From an uncultured Dokdonia sp. (GTDB lineage Bacteria > Bacteroidota > Bacteroidia > Flavobacteriales > Flavobacteriaceae): DNA of 64,000 bases. Of this stretch, positions 37,419 through 46,947 are shown piece after piece. The position numbers and the translations under genes are program-made. The stretch covers positions 62,001 to 126,000 of the forward strand of contig NZ_CANLOB010000007.1 in NCBI RefSeq assembly GCF_947492815.1. The letters are read 5' to 3'. How positions within the stretch are numbered: the first letter of the stretch is position 1; each line of letters starts with the position of its first letter. The notes under the pieces were generated by a model. It did not search any database. It was not told where the DNA came from and saw only the letters and a list, made by a program, of their open reading frames with translations.

Positions 37419-39044
37419 ATGGGAAAAGGATTTTTTCAAGTACCAATTGCTGTCAATGAACCTGTAAAAGGATATGCACCTGGTTCTCCAGAAAGAGAAG
37501 CCGTTGCCGCAGCTTATAAGACACTTTTTAATGCGCACACCGAAGTTCCAATGTATATCAATGGACAAGAAGTGCGTACAGGGAATACGAGAACAATGTC
37601 TCCTCCTCATGATCACAAACATATTGTGGGAGAATATCATATTGCTGAAAAGTCTCATATAGAAGAGGCTATTGCAGGTGCTCTTGAAGCAAGAACAGCT
37701 TGGGCTGAACTTCCTTGGGAACAACGTGCTGGTATATTCTTGAAAGCTGCCGAACTTATTGCGGGTCCTTATAGAGCGCGCATTAATGCAGCTACTATGA
37801 TTGCACAATCAAAAACAGTACACCAAGCTGAAATAGATGCTGCTTGTGAGTTGATTGATTTCTTGCGTTTTAATGTTCAGTTTATGACTGATATTTATAA
37901 CGAGCAACCAGAATCTACTTCTGATGCATGGAATCGTTTAGAATATCGCCCTTTAGAAGGCTTTATCTATGCCATTACACCTTTTAACTTTACAGCGATT
38001 GCAGCAAATTTACCTGCAAGTTGTGCCTTAATGGGGAATGTAGTTGTATGGAAACCATCAGATAGTCAAATGCTTTCTGCTAAAATTATCTTAGATATTT
38101 TCCGTGAAGCTGGAGTTCCTGATGGCGTTATTCAAGTAGTGCACGGAGATCCCGTTATGATTACTGATACCGTACTTGATAGTGCTGATTTCTCTGGATT
38201 ACACTTTACAGGATCTACACATGTATTTAAAGACCTTTGGGCAAAAATCGGAACAAATATCCATAACTATAAAACATATCCTCGTATTGTCGGAGAAACG
38301 GGAGGAAAAGACTTTATCGTTGCACACCCATCTGCAAAAGCAGATCAAGTAGCTACTGCTATAGTACGTGGTGCTTTTGAATTCCAAGGGCAAAAATGTA
38401 GCGCTGCAAGTCGCGCATACATTCCTGCAAGTTTATGGCCAGCCGTAAAAGAGCAAGTGATTAAAGATGTGAAATCCTTTAAAATGGGATCACCAGAAGA
38501 TATGGGTAACTATATTACGGCAGTAATTCATGAAGGTTCTTTTGATAAATTAGCTTCGTTTATTGATCAAGCAAAAGCAGATGCTGGCGCAGAGATTATT
38601 GTTGGTGGTGGTCATGACAAATCAAAAGGGTACTTTATTGAACCTACCGTAATTGTTGCAGAAGATCCAAAATACACAACGATGTGTACAGAGCTTTTTG
38701 GTCCTGTGATTACGATATATATTTATGAAGATGCAGATTGGAGTGCTACACTAAAATTGGTAGATGAAACAAGTGAGTATGCGTTAACGGGTGCTATCCT
38801 TTCTACCGATCGTTATGCCATACAAGAAGCTACAAAAGCACTTCAAAACGCGGCAGGTAACTTCTACATCAATGATAAACCAACAGGTGCGGTGGTAGGA
38901 CAACAGCCATTTGGAGGTGCTAGAGCATCTGGAACAAATGACAAAGCAGGTTCTGCTTTAAACTTATTACGTTGGGTAAGCCCTCGTATGATTAAAGAAA
39001 CCTTTGTCACTCCTACAGATTATAGATATCCATTTTTAGGGTAA
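37419..39044 (+). CDS. pruA: L-glutamate gamma-semialdehyde dehydrogenase
   Basis: 541 aa, the stand-alone form that oxidises glutamate semialdehyde (from proline breakdown) to glutamate with NAD+. The general base GETGGKDFIV and catalytic Cys in GQKCSAASRAY are intact, as is the C-terminal FGGARASGTNDKAG. Single-gene unit closed by a terminator. Confidence 0.96.
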   Translation: MGKGFFQVPIAVNEPVKGYAPGSPEREAVAAAYKTLFNAHTEVPMYINGQEVRTGNTRTMSPPHDHKHIVGEYHIAEKSHIEEAIAGALEARTAWAELPWEQRAGIFLKAAELIAGPYRARINAATMIAQSKTVHQAEIDAACELIDFLRFNVQFMTDIYNEQPESTSDAWNRLEYRPLEGFIYAITPFNFTAIAANLPASCALMGNVVVWKPSDSQMLSAKIILDIFREAGVPDGVIQVVHGDPVMITDTVLDSADFSGLHFTGSTHVFKDLWAKIGTNIHNYKTYPRIVGETGGKDFIVAHPSAKADQVATAIVRGAFEFQGQKCSAASRAYIPASLWPAVKEQVIKDVKSFKMGSPEDMGNYITAVIHEGSFDKLASFIDQAKADAGAEIIVGGGHDKSKGYFIEPTVIVAEDPKYTTMCTELFGPVITIYIYEDADWSATLKLVDETSEYALTGAILSTDRYAIQEATKALQNAAGNFYINDKPTGAVVGQQPFGGARASGTNDKAGSALNLLRWVSPRMIKETFVTPTDYRYPFLG

Positions 39045-39053
39045 TTGTTTTTA

Positions 39054-39087
39054 CGCCTTCCTTCCTATCGACAGGCAGGCGCGAAAA
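39054..39087. repeat. Palindrome copy split by a GGCAGGC hairpin
   Basis: CGCCTTC (39054-39060) and GCGAAAA (39081-39087) look like the two arms of the dispersed palindrome with CTTCCTATCGACAGGCAGGC inserted at its centre. A similar arrangement occurs at 46907-46938. Confidence 0.45.
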
Positions 39088-39100
39088 TATACAGCATATA

Positions 39101-39134
39101 AACACCGCCTTTTTTAGGGTGGTGTTTTTTTTTT
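39101..39134 (+). terminator. Terminator after pruA
   Basis: AACACCGCC and GGTGGTGTT form a GC-rich hairpin followed by ten T. Confidence 0.8.
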
Positions 39135-39189
39135 AGACCAAAATCTAGCTCTGAAATAGCAATACATTAAAGCCTTAGCGTAATTAATA

Positions 39190-39831
39190 TCAACTTCTAT
39201 ATTTTTCACACAGTACTATTCTCCTAAATAGACTTGGCCTTGATTTTCTAAGAAATTTTTTACACATATCAGGATCTGTAAAGATATTTGTAAGAAAAAT
39301 TTGTTCATGCTCTTTTAAAATCCCAATCTTATACCCTCTTAAAACGCCGGGCTTATGTAGCAATAAAGAAAATACTCTTGAATAAACATTTCCAAAACCC
39401 CTACATATCAGGAATATTTCAACAGCAACATCATCTTTCCATGTTTCTTCTGAAGAACTATTCTCCAATAAAACAGACTCTGAATAGATTTTTACACGAC
39501 TTAAAATACGAGCTAAAATAAATATAAACACATCTATATTTACATCCACAAACAAAGCTGCATTCAATTTTATAGCGTATTTATATTTTGCATTTTCTAA
39601 AAACTCTAATCTACTTGCTTCTTTCCCATTATCAAAAGCTACTTTTTTAATTGTAAAATCATTAGGTAATAAATCAAAATGTGTAATTAACTGATGTATA
39701 CAAGTAGTATACATTGCTGCACGAAAAGTATGTTTAAACTTTTCATATTCACGTAAAGAAAATAGCTTTTTATGAGCTTGAATAACATCTACATAAGGAG
39801 CTAAGTAAAAATAATAACGATAATTTATCAT
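39190..39831 (-). CDS. Hypothetical protein
   Basis: 213 aa, no signal, no family recognised. It has a helical start (YFYLAPYVDVIQAHKKLF), a central segment of mixed helix and a very basic end (CKKFLRKSRPSLFRRIVL). It lies 71 bp after the methyltransferase gene on the same strand, and a link between the two is possible but unproven. Confidence 0.5.
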   Translation of the reverse strand: MINYRYYFYLAPYVDVIQAHKKLFSLREYEKFKHTFRAAMYTTCIHQLITHFDLLPNDFTIKKVAFDNGKEASRLEFLENAKYKYAIKLNAALFVDVNIDVFIFILARILSRVKIYSESVLLENSSSEETWKDDVAVEIFLICRGFGNVYSRVFSLLLHKPGVLRGYKIGILKEHEQIFLTNIFTDPDMCKKFLRKSRPSLFRRIVLCEKYRS

Positions 39832-39902
39832 CTTTATAAGATTTTAATTATTCTAGATCAAAGTATAAATACATATAATCAAAACTTTACACCACCTACT
39901 TT

Positions 39903-41519
39903 CTACTCTTTCCTAAACAAATTCACCGTCACAGCAGCCAATTCAGAATTTGGAAACTTTTGCCCTAATCGTTTATCAGGATGGAGACCAGCTTCAGCAA
40001 GAATTTTATAAAAGACTGGCACTTCTACAATATATTGATCTGAAAATCCATGGGTAGCATCATAGGCAGTTACCGCAGTTTTTCCAATATGTTTGGCAAC
40101 GATTTCTGGCGGCACTGTATGTAATTCAATAACTAATAAACCAAATGTAGACACATAAGGCGCCCACTTTTCAATATGCTCTAATAAGGAATCTTCCACT
40201 AGATCATTAGACATACGTTCTCCTTCAAAAACATAGGCTCCCGTAGAGTCACTTATGCGTTTTTCAGATCTAGGTTCAGGCATTTCCCATATACGATTAT
40301 GATCTAAGAACGAACGAACATTTAATAACTCTCCTAAGGCAATTCCATAATTATCTTGAAGGTCTTTTGCTAATTGGTCAGGATTTCCAATATCACCCCA
40401 GACTACTTTCGCCCAAATCTCGGCTTGTACCAGATTTGCTTTTGTTATACTTAATGCGGATTCATTATAATCAGCTCCTACTAGAATAAGTGGGTGTTCA
40501 TCTAGTATGCGTCCACGAAGGGTTTGTTTTTCAATAACATTATATAAGTGAATTAAAAAAGCTCCATTTCCACACCCCATATCAAGGATTCCTTTCGGTT
40601 GCTCTTCTATAGGTTTATTAAATAAATGAATGATAATCTCATCTACTACTTTAAAATAACTGGAATGCGCACCTCCACTCCCCCATACATTCATAGCTCT
40701 ATCTACATGCCCTTCTTTGTTTCCATCTCCTGCTTCCTTAGCGGCTTTAGGATTTTCAAAAAGTAGTTCATCAAGTCTTCGCAATGTTGGAATATACGAT
40801 ACCGTTACTCCATACGCACTAGCGCGTTTTGCATAAAAAAGTCCTTTTTCTGTAAACTCATAGGTGCCATTATGAGATGAAAATAATTCAAAATAACATA
40901 AAATATCAAGCAACTCCTTAAAATGAGTTGCATCTTTATGAAACTCTTCAGGCTTAAAACTAGCCTGCATAAAATACTTGTGAAACATCCCACCCATAGC
41001 GAGATGCACCAAGGTAGGTCCTAAAATAATTCCTTCTATATGTTTTAACACCTGATGCTGAATCTTAGCTACAGTTTCATCAGCAGCTATTGCAAGTCCA
41101 TAATTCTCTTTAAAAGAATTAAAAATTTGTTTTAGCATTTGAAAAGGTGCCGCTTCAAATTTTCGATCATGAAACTTAGCTGAAAATTTCTGTAAGTTGA
41201 CTACATCTTCATAAAGATGAAATAAGCCAAAAGCCGTTTTACTAGCAAGTGTTTTACGATATAATACATCCTTCCCATTTTCCAGAATAGACTGCTGCAA
41301 CCACCCTTGAGAACAAAGCACTCGTAAGGCAACATTGAGATACCCTTCGTTTGCATGATATGTTTTTACAAGATCTGATAACAAACAAGATTCTTCATTT
41401 AATAATTGTTTTGTGATTCCTTTTTTATACAGCTCATACCCAACAGGAGCTGTTACAATACCATCTAAATGTCTAAATAAATCTGAACGGTATAGCGTAT
41501 TATTCTTTTTTACAGTCAT
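39903..41519 (-). CDS. Class I SAM-dependent methyltransferase with N-terminal winged-helix region
   Basis: 538 aa from the ATG at 41519 (MTVKKNNTLY). Residues about 20-230 contain winged-helix-like segments (YEFTEKGLFYAKR near 220), as in small-molecule O-methyltransferases. The SAM-binding region is ILDMGCGNGAFLIHLY at about 315-330 and GADYNESALSITKANL. The end shows a conserved EVPVFYKILAEAGL. The substrate is unknown; similar long enzymes exist in secondary metabolism. Confidence 0.7.
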   Translation of the reverse strand: MTVKKNNTLYRSDLFRHLDGIVTAPVGYELYKKGITKQLLNEESCLLSDLVKTYHANEGYLNVALRVLCSQGWLQQSILENGKDVLYRKTLASKTAFGLFHLYEDVVNLQKFSAKFHDRKFEAAPFQMLKQIFNSFKENYGLAIAADETVAKIQHQVLKHIEGIILGPTLVHLAMGGMFHKYFMQASFKPEEFHKDATHFKELLDILCYFELFSSHNGTYEFTEKGLFYAKRASAYGVTVSYIPTLRRLDELLFENPKAAKEAGDGNKEGHVDRAMNVWGSGGAHSSYFKVVDEIIIHLFNKPIEEQPKGILDMGCGNGAFLIHLYNVIEKQTLRGRILDEHPLILVGADYNESALSITKANLVQAEIWAKVVWGDIGNPDQLAKDLQDNYGIALGELLNVRSFLDHNRIWEMPEPRSEKRISDSTGAYVFEGERMSNDLVEDSLLEHIEKWAPYVSTFGLLVIELHTVPPEIVAKHIGKTAVTAYDATHGFSDQYIVEVPVFYKILAEAGLHPDKRLGQKFPNSELAAVTVNLFRKE

Positions 41520-41634
41520 ATAGCTTAAATATAGTGAAAATTGCCACACTCCTAGTTAATACAATCTTAAGAACGTTTACGCACTCAAAAGAACCATTCA
41601 CTCATTTATCATTTTAAAAAGCAATCTCATAAAG

Positions 41635-41642
41635 TATGTTTG
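41635..41642 (+). promoter_or_regulatory. -7 element (TATGTTTG)
   Basis: Exact TAnnTTTG match 26 bases upstream of the ATG at 41669. Confidence 0.45.
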
Positions 41643-41668
41643 ATATCAATAATTAAACAATCATCGCT

Positions 41669-42337
41669 ATGAAACAAATTACACTACTCGCTATCTTATT
41701 ATATTCTTTAAATACTATAATTGCCCAAACAACCATTCAAGGAACTATAACCGATGAGATAAGCGCATTAGAATGGGCAAATATTCATATTAAAAATAGT
41801 ACTACAGGAACTACCTCAGATGCAAATGGAAACTTCAAATTACAGGTGCAGAAAGGAGATACACTCGTTATTTCTTATGCGGGATATCAAACTAAAGAAA
41901 TTATCATTGACACTCAGAAATTTATTCCTATTACTTTAGATAATGAATTGCTTGATGAGATTATTGTAACTGCACAATCTATATCAAGAACAAAAACAAT
42001 AGTAGTATGCGGAAAAAGAAGTCGCACCTTTAGTTGCTCCTCAAAAGGAGTTCCTATTAGAACAATACTAACTAATGAAACTACAGAGACTCTAGTTCCA
42101 TCCCTATATCCAAATCCATCTTCTGATGGGATATTCCACCTTAAAATGACAACTCCCTATAAAGATGTAAAAGTTTTGGTTACCAATTTATTAGGACAAC
42201 AAGTACAATCTAAAAGGCATCAAAATACAACTACAAGCATCACACTAGACTTAGCCTCGGCTAGAACGGGAATTTATTTGATTCATATGATTGCAGACGG
42301 AGAACGTCTTCCTACACAAAAGGCCATTAGAAGATAA
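41669..42337 (+). CDS. Type IX secreted protein with carboxypeptidase-like domain
   Basis: 222 aa. Signal peptide (ends in NTIIAQ), then a CarboxypepD_reg-like beta domain (TIQGTITDE...WANIHIKNSTTGTTSDANGNF), a short Cys-bearing linker and a type A T9SS C-terminal domain starting at SLYPNPSSDGIFHL and ending with GIYLIHM and a basic tail. It is probably exported by the type IX system and attached to the cell surface. Confidence 0.85.
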   Translation: MKQITLLAILLYSLNTIIAQTTIQGTITDEISALEWANIHIKNSTTGTTSDANGNFKLQVQKGDTLVISYAGYQTKEIIIDTQKFIPITLDNELLDEIIVTAQSISRTKTIVVCGKRSRTFSCSSKGVPIRTILTNETTETLVPSLYPNPSSDGIFHLKMTTPYKDVKVLVTNLLGQQVQSKRHQNTTTSITLDLASARTGIYLIHMIADGERLPTQKAIRR

Positions 42338-42370
42338 TACCGTTACTACTTTTGGTATTGTATTTGTGTA

Positions 42371-42386
42371 CGCTTTCGCGAAAGCG
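42371..42386. repeat. CGCTTTCGCGAAAGCG palindrome upstream of the S41 gene
   Basis: An exact 16-bp copy flanked by TGTA and TATA. A naive ORF beginning at 42352 reads through it as LSRK; that extension is not real. Confidence 0.95.
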
Positions 42387-42456
42387 TATAAAGAAACCAT
42401 TATATCATTTTTCTAAATGTCTTAGTTTTCTTATCATTACGCTACTTTTAACAATC

Positions 42457-44505
42457 ATGCTATTGAATAAAATTACACTACTCACTTTTATCTCTTGTAT
42501 CCTTTTTAGCAAATCGCTATTAAGTCAGGATTTCTGTGAACAATGGAAGTTGCTACAAGATGTAGTGTCTACAAATCATTATAGTCCAAAACCTATAGAT
42601 GATAAAATGTCTGAAGGGGTTTTTGACCTTATGATGGAGGCTATTAATGATAAAGGGTTTCATTTTTTAAAAAGTGATTTTGACGCTTTCGAAAAAGACA
42701 GAATACAGTTAGATGATTATCTATCTAATAAAGACTGTTCTTTTCTAACAGCCTATGTCACTACTTTTGAAAAAAGAATTCAAGAGTCTAAAAAAATTAT
42801 TTCCGAGCTCTCTTCAGCTACACTTTCTTATGACGGAAGAGATACGCTCCATTTCACACGAAATAATGACGACTTATTTTACCAAAGCGTAGAAAACAAA
42901 AAACAATACTGGCGTAAATCTATAAAGTACAGAACCGTTAGAAGATATATTAATGAAGTAGCCAAAGAAAAACAAACAGAAGAAGCATTTCTTGCTATTG
43001 AAAAAACATACCGAACACAGATCATCGAAAATGCGTTATGTCAACTTGACGAGACTCTTAGTGTTAAAAATGGTATTCAACGTCAATTTGAAAATATTGT
43101 ATTAGATGCTTATGTAAAATACCATGACCCTCACTCTTCTTTTTTAGACACACAAGACAAAACAGCTTATGAAGCACAACTTGCCACTTCTCTAATAGCC
43201 ACAGGCGTACAAACCTATAAAAATAAAGAAGGAGCCATTGAAGTCTCTTATATAACACCTGGAAGTAGTGCTTTTAAAAATAGAACGATTGCCGAGGGTG
43301 ATATCATTACTTCTGTAATCATAAAAGAGGAAACGATTGATTTATCTTGTTTTTCAAATGATGAATTACAAAGACAAATGCAGGACACCTCTGTAGAAGA
43401 AGTTACATTTAATATTCAAAAAAGTGATGGTGTATTAAAACAAATTACACTTGTAAAATCTAAAATAGAAGTAGAAGAGAACAATCTTACGGGATTTGTT
43501 ATCACTGGAGAAAAACGAATAGGTTTTATAAGTATCCCATCTTTTTACACAGATTATGAATCTCCCAATGGATTAGGCATGGCAAATGATGTCGCGAGAG
43601 AACTCTATAAGTTGCAAAAAATGAATATTGATGCATTAATTATTGATGTGCGTGATAACGGAGGAGGCTCTATGAAAGAAGCTATTGATCTCTCTGGGCT
43701 TTTTATAGATAGAGGTCCTGTTGCTATTTTAAAAGATCAAGCAGGAGAAACAGCCACTTTACGAGATGCTAATCGAGGAGTTGCTTTCACAAAACCACTC
43801 GCCATTCTTGTAAATGAATATAGCGCATCTGCTTCTGAGTTCTTTTCGGCAGCGATGCAGGATTATAATAGAGCATTAATTATTGGAGTAACCACTTATG
43901 GAAAATCATCGGCGCAAGTAATGATTCCCTTACAAGAAGAAGATGAAAACAGTGATTTCACAAAATTAACATCAGAAGTATTTTACAGAGCTACTGGAAA
44001 GAGTCATCAGGCCCAAGGTGTAATTCCTGATATTACACTGCCTTCTATTTACACAGATATTGCAAGTAGCGAAGCTTCCGAAAAATATCCGCTTCCTAAT
44101 GATGATGTAACGGTAAAACTCAAGGCTAGACCTTTACCTAGGATTGACAAAGAAAGACTCTCTCAAAATAGCCTTGCGAGAATTCAAGCCAATACGACGT
44201 TTACTAGTATCACTGAGAGTAACAAAAAGCTAGTTACCATGTTAAACGAAGACGATCACATTCCCGTAACGTTTTCGAAAGTAAAAGAATATCTTGCTTA
44301 TAGAGATACGTTATGGAATAGTTTCAGAGAAGCCACTAGCCAAGAAAACGCAATGCTTACTATAGAAAATACGGTGACCACTACCGAAATCAACGGCTAT
44401 GATGCTACTGCAAAAAAAGCCAACGAACAATTGCTTACAGATATGAGTACAGATCCTTATATTATTGAAGCATCCAATATCTTAAAAGACTATTTAAAAA
44501 ATTAA
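42457..44505 (+). CDS. Tail-specific (C-terminal processing) protease, S41
   Basis: 682 aa from the ATG at 42457, which gives a clean signal peptide (MLLNKITLLTFISCILFSKSLLSQ). An N-terminal TSP domain is followed by PDZ (about 240-320: GVQTYKN...ITPGSSAFKN) and the S41 core with VRDNGGGSMKEAID and the Ser in VNEYSASASEFFSAAMQ, then Lys in TYGKSSAQ. Related to Prc, which trims exported proteins at their C-terminus. Followed by a LIC11966-like gene 12 bp later. Confidence 0.9.
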   Translation: MLLNKITLLTFISCILFSKSLLSQDFCEQWKLLQDVVSTNHYSPKPIDDKMSEGVFDLMMEAINDKGFHFLKSDFDAFEKDRIQLDDYLSNKDCSFLTAYVTTFEKRIQESKKIISELSSATLSYDGRDTLHFTRNNDDLFYQSVENKKQYWRKSIKYRTVRRYINEVAKEKQTEEAFLAIEKTYRTQIIENALCQLDETLSVKNGIQRQFENIVLDAYVKYHDPHSSFLDTQDKTAYEAQLATSLIATGVQTYKNKEGAIEVSYITPGSSAFKNRTIAEGDIITSVIIKEETIDLSCFSNDELQRQMQDTSVEEVTFNIQKSDGVLKQITLVKSKIEVEENNLTGFVITGEKRIGFISIPSFYTDYESPNGLGMANDVARELYKLQKMNIDALIIDVRDNGGGSMKEAIDLSGLFIDRGPVAILKDQAGETATLRDANRGVAFTKPLAILVNEYSASASEFFSAAMQDYNRALIIGVTTYGKSSAQVMIPLQEEDENSDFTKLTSEVFYRATGKSHQAQGVIPDITLPSIYTDIASSEASEKYPLPNDDVTVKLKARPLPRIDKERLSQNSLARIQANTTFTSITESNKKLVTMLNEDDHIPVTFSKVKEYLAYRDTLWNSFREATSQENAMLTIENTVTTTEINGYDATAKKANEQLLTDMSTDPYIIEASNILKDYLKN

Positions 44506-44517
44506 AAATTGTTATGT

Positions 44518-45558
44518 ATGTTTAGAAAAATACTCTTCCTTATTCCGTTTTTAATATTCGCTTCAGAATGTAATGCTCAAAAATTTAGAACGGCATTAGA
44601 TTATATGAATTTCATTTCCAGACAACAAGTACTTATCGTAAAAAGCTCTTGGAGATACACGCAAGCAATTGCACATAGTAAAGATGATAGAACCATCGAT
44701 AAAAAACGTGCTATCCTTATTCGATCTATAGATCGTGCGATTATGAAGATCACAAAAGCACAAGGGTTTGAAGGAGATACTGAATATAAAGAAAAAGTAC
44801 TCAGAAACCTTGAAATCAACAAGAGTTTACTCTTAGAAGACTACGCAGAAATTATTGATATGCAAGCCGTTGCCGAGCAATCTTATGACGCTATGGAAGC
44901 CTATATTCTAGCTCAAGAACTAGCAGATCAGAAAATGGCCGAAGCACAACAAGAGTATGAAGAGAATTTTTATGCCTATGCCAAAAAGCATGATATAGAA
45001 GTTTTTGAAGGGCAATCTGAATTAGGAGAAAAGATGGAAATTAGCAATAAGGTATTTGATTATCACAACGACTTATATCTTATTTTCTTTAAAGTACATT
45101 TTAATGAAGGTAATCTACTTGATGCGATCAAAGAAAAAGACATCAGTGCAATACGCCAAAATATAAACGCTCTCAAAATGGCTGTTCAAGAAGGCCTTAA
45201 AGAAGTAGACAAAAAGCCTTTATATAAAAAAGACGATCGTATTGCGGAAGCTACAAAAGAGGTATTTCAGATTCATCTAGATGAGGCTAATAATAAAATC
45301 CCTCAGATTTTAGATTACTTAGTACTACAAGAAGACTTTGAAAAAATTCAAGCGGCTATCGAAAAAACTCCAGAATCAGATCGTACTAAAGAACAAATAG
45401 ATAGTTATAACGAAAAGGTTGATGTCCTAAACGAGAAAAGGGAACTTATCAATAAATTAATTGACAAACTATTTAAAGAGCGTAATAAAAAATTAGAAAG
45501 ACTCGATAAGGCGAATGCAAAATTCTTAGATAAGCATGTACCAAAGTATTCTATATAG
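44518..45558 (+). CDS. LIC11966-family surface protein
   Basis: 346 aa from the ATG at 44518 (an in-frame TTG at 44509 is rejected); the signal is MFRKILFLIPFLIFASECNAQ. The remainder is almost all helical and charged, with long coiled-coil-like stretches (QKMAEAQQEYEENFYAYA; DVLNEKRELINKLIDKLF). Matches the LIC11966 family, surface-exposed proteins of unknown function. 12 bp after the S41 gene, so probably one operon. Confidence 0.75.
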   Translation: MFRKILFLIPFLIFASECNAQKFRTALDYMNFISRQQVLIVKSSWRYTQAIAHSKDDRTIDKKRAILIRSIDRAIMKITKAQGFEGDTEYKEKVLRNLEINKSLLLEDYAEIIDMQAVAEQSYDAMEAYILAQELADQKMAEAQQEYEENFYAYAKKHDIEVFEGQSELGEKMEISNKVFDYHNDLYLIFFKVHFNEGNLLDAIKEKDISAIRQNINALKMAVQEGLKEVDKKPLYKKDDRIAEATKEVFQIHLDEANNKIPQILDYLVLQEDFEKIQAAIEKTPESDRTKEQIDSYNEKVDVLNEKRELINKLIDKLFKERNKKLERLDKANAKFLDKHVPKYSI

Positions 45559-45621
45559 ACACATTAAAATCACCCATAGATTTGATTTGACAAAACCTAT
45601 TTATTTTTATAAGTAGATTCT

Positions 45622-45768
45622 TTAGCCTCCTGTTAGACCCCAATCAGATCTATCATTTTCATCAGGAGGAATTCCACTATTATCATGATGATCACGAGAA
45701 GGATAATTACTAGTCCCCCCATAAATATATTGAGGGTTTAAAATCTTAAATTGCATAAACTTTTCCAT
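45622..45768 (-). CDS. Short peptide gene, possible precursor peptide
   Basis: 48 aa: MEKFMQFKILNPQYIYGG, then TSNYPSRDHHDNSGIPPDEN and DRSDWGLTGG. It is too small for the usual gene callers. The basic helical start, the Gly-Gly after YIY and a polar Asp/His/Pro-rich tail recall RiPP and double-glycine precursors, but it has no cysteine. It lies between the LIC11966 gene and metF with no enzyme beside it. Coding is unproven. Confidence 0.35.
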   Translation of the reverse strand: MEKFMQFKILNPQYIYGGTSNYPSRDHHDNSGIPPDENDRSDWGLTGG

Positions 45769-45790
45769 ACCTCAATATACACTAACTTTT

Positions 45791-46756
45791 TTAGAAAACA
45801 GCTTCAGCGATCTGTCTTATATTATCACTTTTTCCCATAGAATAATAGTGAAGAACAGGAACACCTGCTTCTTTTAGTTCTTTGCTTTGTTGAATACACC
45901 ACTCTATTCCAACCTGACGAACAGCAGCTGTATCTTTAGATTTAACCACTTCCATAACAAGTTCATCTGGCACATCAACACTAAAGCGTTGCGGAATCAT
46001 ATTCAATTGTTTTCTTGTAGACAGTGGTTTTAAGCCTGGAATAATAGGCTTTGTAATTCCTGCAGCACGGCATTTAGCTACAAAATCAAAATACTTTTGA
46101 TTATCAAAAAACATCTGCGTGACTACATAACAAGCACCCGCTTCTAGTTTTTTCTTTAAAAAATGGATATCACTTTCTAAACTAGGGGCTTCCATATGTT
46201 TTTCAGGATATCCCGCTACACCCACACAAAAATCTGTTTTAGAACTATTCAAGAGATCTTCATCCAGGTATTTACCTTCATTAAGATCCATTATTTGTTC
46301 TACTAAATCTTGGGCATAGGTATTTCCATTTTTATTAGGTTTAAAATAAGTTTCACTTTTAACTGCATCGCCGCGTAATGCCATGACATTTTCTATCCCT
46401 AAAAAGTCCATATCAATTAAGAAATTTTCTGTGTCTTCTTTTGTAAAACCACCACACAGCACGTGAGGTACAGCATCAACACTGTACCTATTTTGTATCG
46501 CTGCGCAAATTCCCACGGTACCCGGACGTTTTCTAACTACTTTTTTCTCCAATAATCCATCAGGGCGTTCTTTATAGAGATATTCTTCTCTATGATACGT
46601 CACATCAATAAATGGAGGTTTAAATTCCATTAACGGATCTATATTTGAAAAGATCGTATCAATATTCTGTCCCTTTAATGGAGGGAGAATTTCAAAAGAA
46701 AAAGCTGTTTTTTTCTTTTCTAACGCTTGGGCAATGTGGTTAATTACTTTGGTCAT
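45791..46756 (-). CDS. metF: 5,10-methylenetetrahydrofolate reductase
   Basis: 321 aa, supplies 5-methyl-THF to methionine synthase. The FSFEILPPLKG start, DVTYHREEY, NVMALRGD and ACYVVTQMFFDN are all conserved. It follows the two metH ORFs on the same strand after a 191-bp gap filled with a displaced metH tail and repeats, so it may still belong to the SAM-riboswitch transcript. Confidence 0.95.
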   Translation of the reverse strand: MTKVINHIAQALEKKKTAFSFEILPPLKGQNIDTIFSNIDPLMEFKPPFIDVTYHREEYLYKERPDGLLEKKVVRKRPGTVGICAAIQNRYSVDAVPHVLCGGFTKEDTENFLIDMDFLGIENVMALRGDAVKSETYFKPNKNGNTYAQDLVEQIMDLNEGKYLDEDLLNSSKTDFCVGVAGYPEKHMEAPSLESDIHFLKKKLEAGACYVVTQMFFDNQKYFDFVAKCRAAGITKPIIPGLKPLSTRKQLNMIPQRFSVDVPDELVMEVVKSKDTAAVRQVGIEWCIQQSKELKEAGVPVLHYYSMGKSDNIRQIAEAVF

Positions 46757-46806
46757 ACTTCTTTAGTTAAACGCATTTTTAGTAGGATAAAAATTTCTTT
46801 GTCTCT

Positions 46807-46855
46807 TCGAGCGCAGTCGAAAACTCTATACTTTAAATCTCTCGACTGCGCTCGA
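46807..46855. repeat. Perfect 14-bp inverted repeat between metH and metF
   Basis: TCGAGCGCAGTCGA (46807-46820) and TCGACTGCGCTCGA (46842-46855) with a 21-base spacer; REP-like. In the RNA it would form a strong hairpin between two genes of the same direction. Confidence 0.8.
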
Positions 46856-46869
46856 GAAGACTGTATTAT

Positions 46870-46912
46870 TTATGAATCTGCCATATTGGGTGCTAACCAT
46901 TTTTCTGCTTTC
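46870..46912 (-). pseudogene. Displaced second copy of the metH 3' end
   Basis: Read on the - strand this gives KAEKWLAPNMADS and a TAA stop, while the intact gene ends [12 protein letters not shown]. Nine of twelve residues agree, but at the DNA level only about two thirds of bases do, so it is not a recent copy of the present gene. It starts just beyond a palindrome-like repeat (46907-46938). Confidence 0.6.
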
Positions 46913-46938
46913 CTGCCTAACGCAGGCAGGCGCGAAAG
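46907..46938. repeat. Palindrome split by a CTGCCT-CAGGCAGG hairpin
   Basis: GCTTTC (46908-46913) and GCGAAAG (46932-46938) match the arms of the dispersed palindrome with CTGCCTAACGCAGGCAGGC between them. The same kind of split copy lies at 39054-39087. Confidence 0.55.
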
Positions 46939-46947
46939 TTTTATCAA

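Noticed and set aside
42352..42456. N-terminal extension of the S41 protease
   Set aside because: It reads through the palindrome, and a proper signal peptide begins at 42457.
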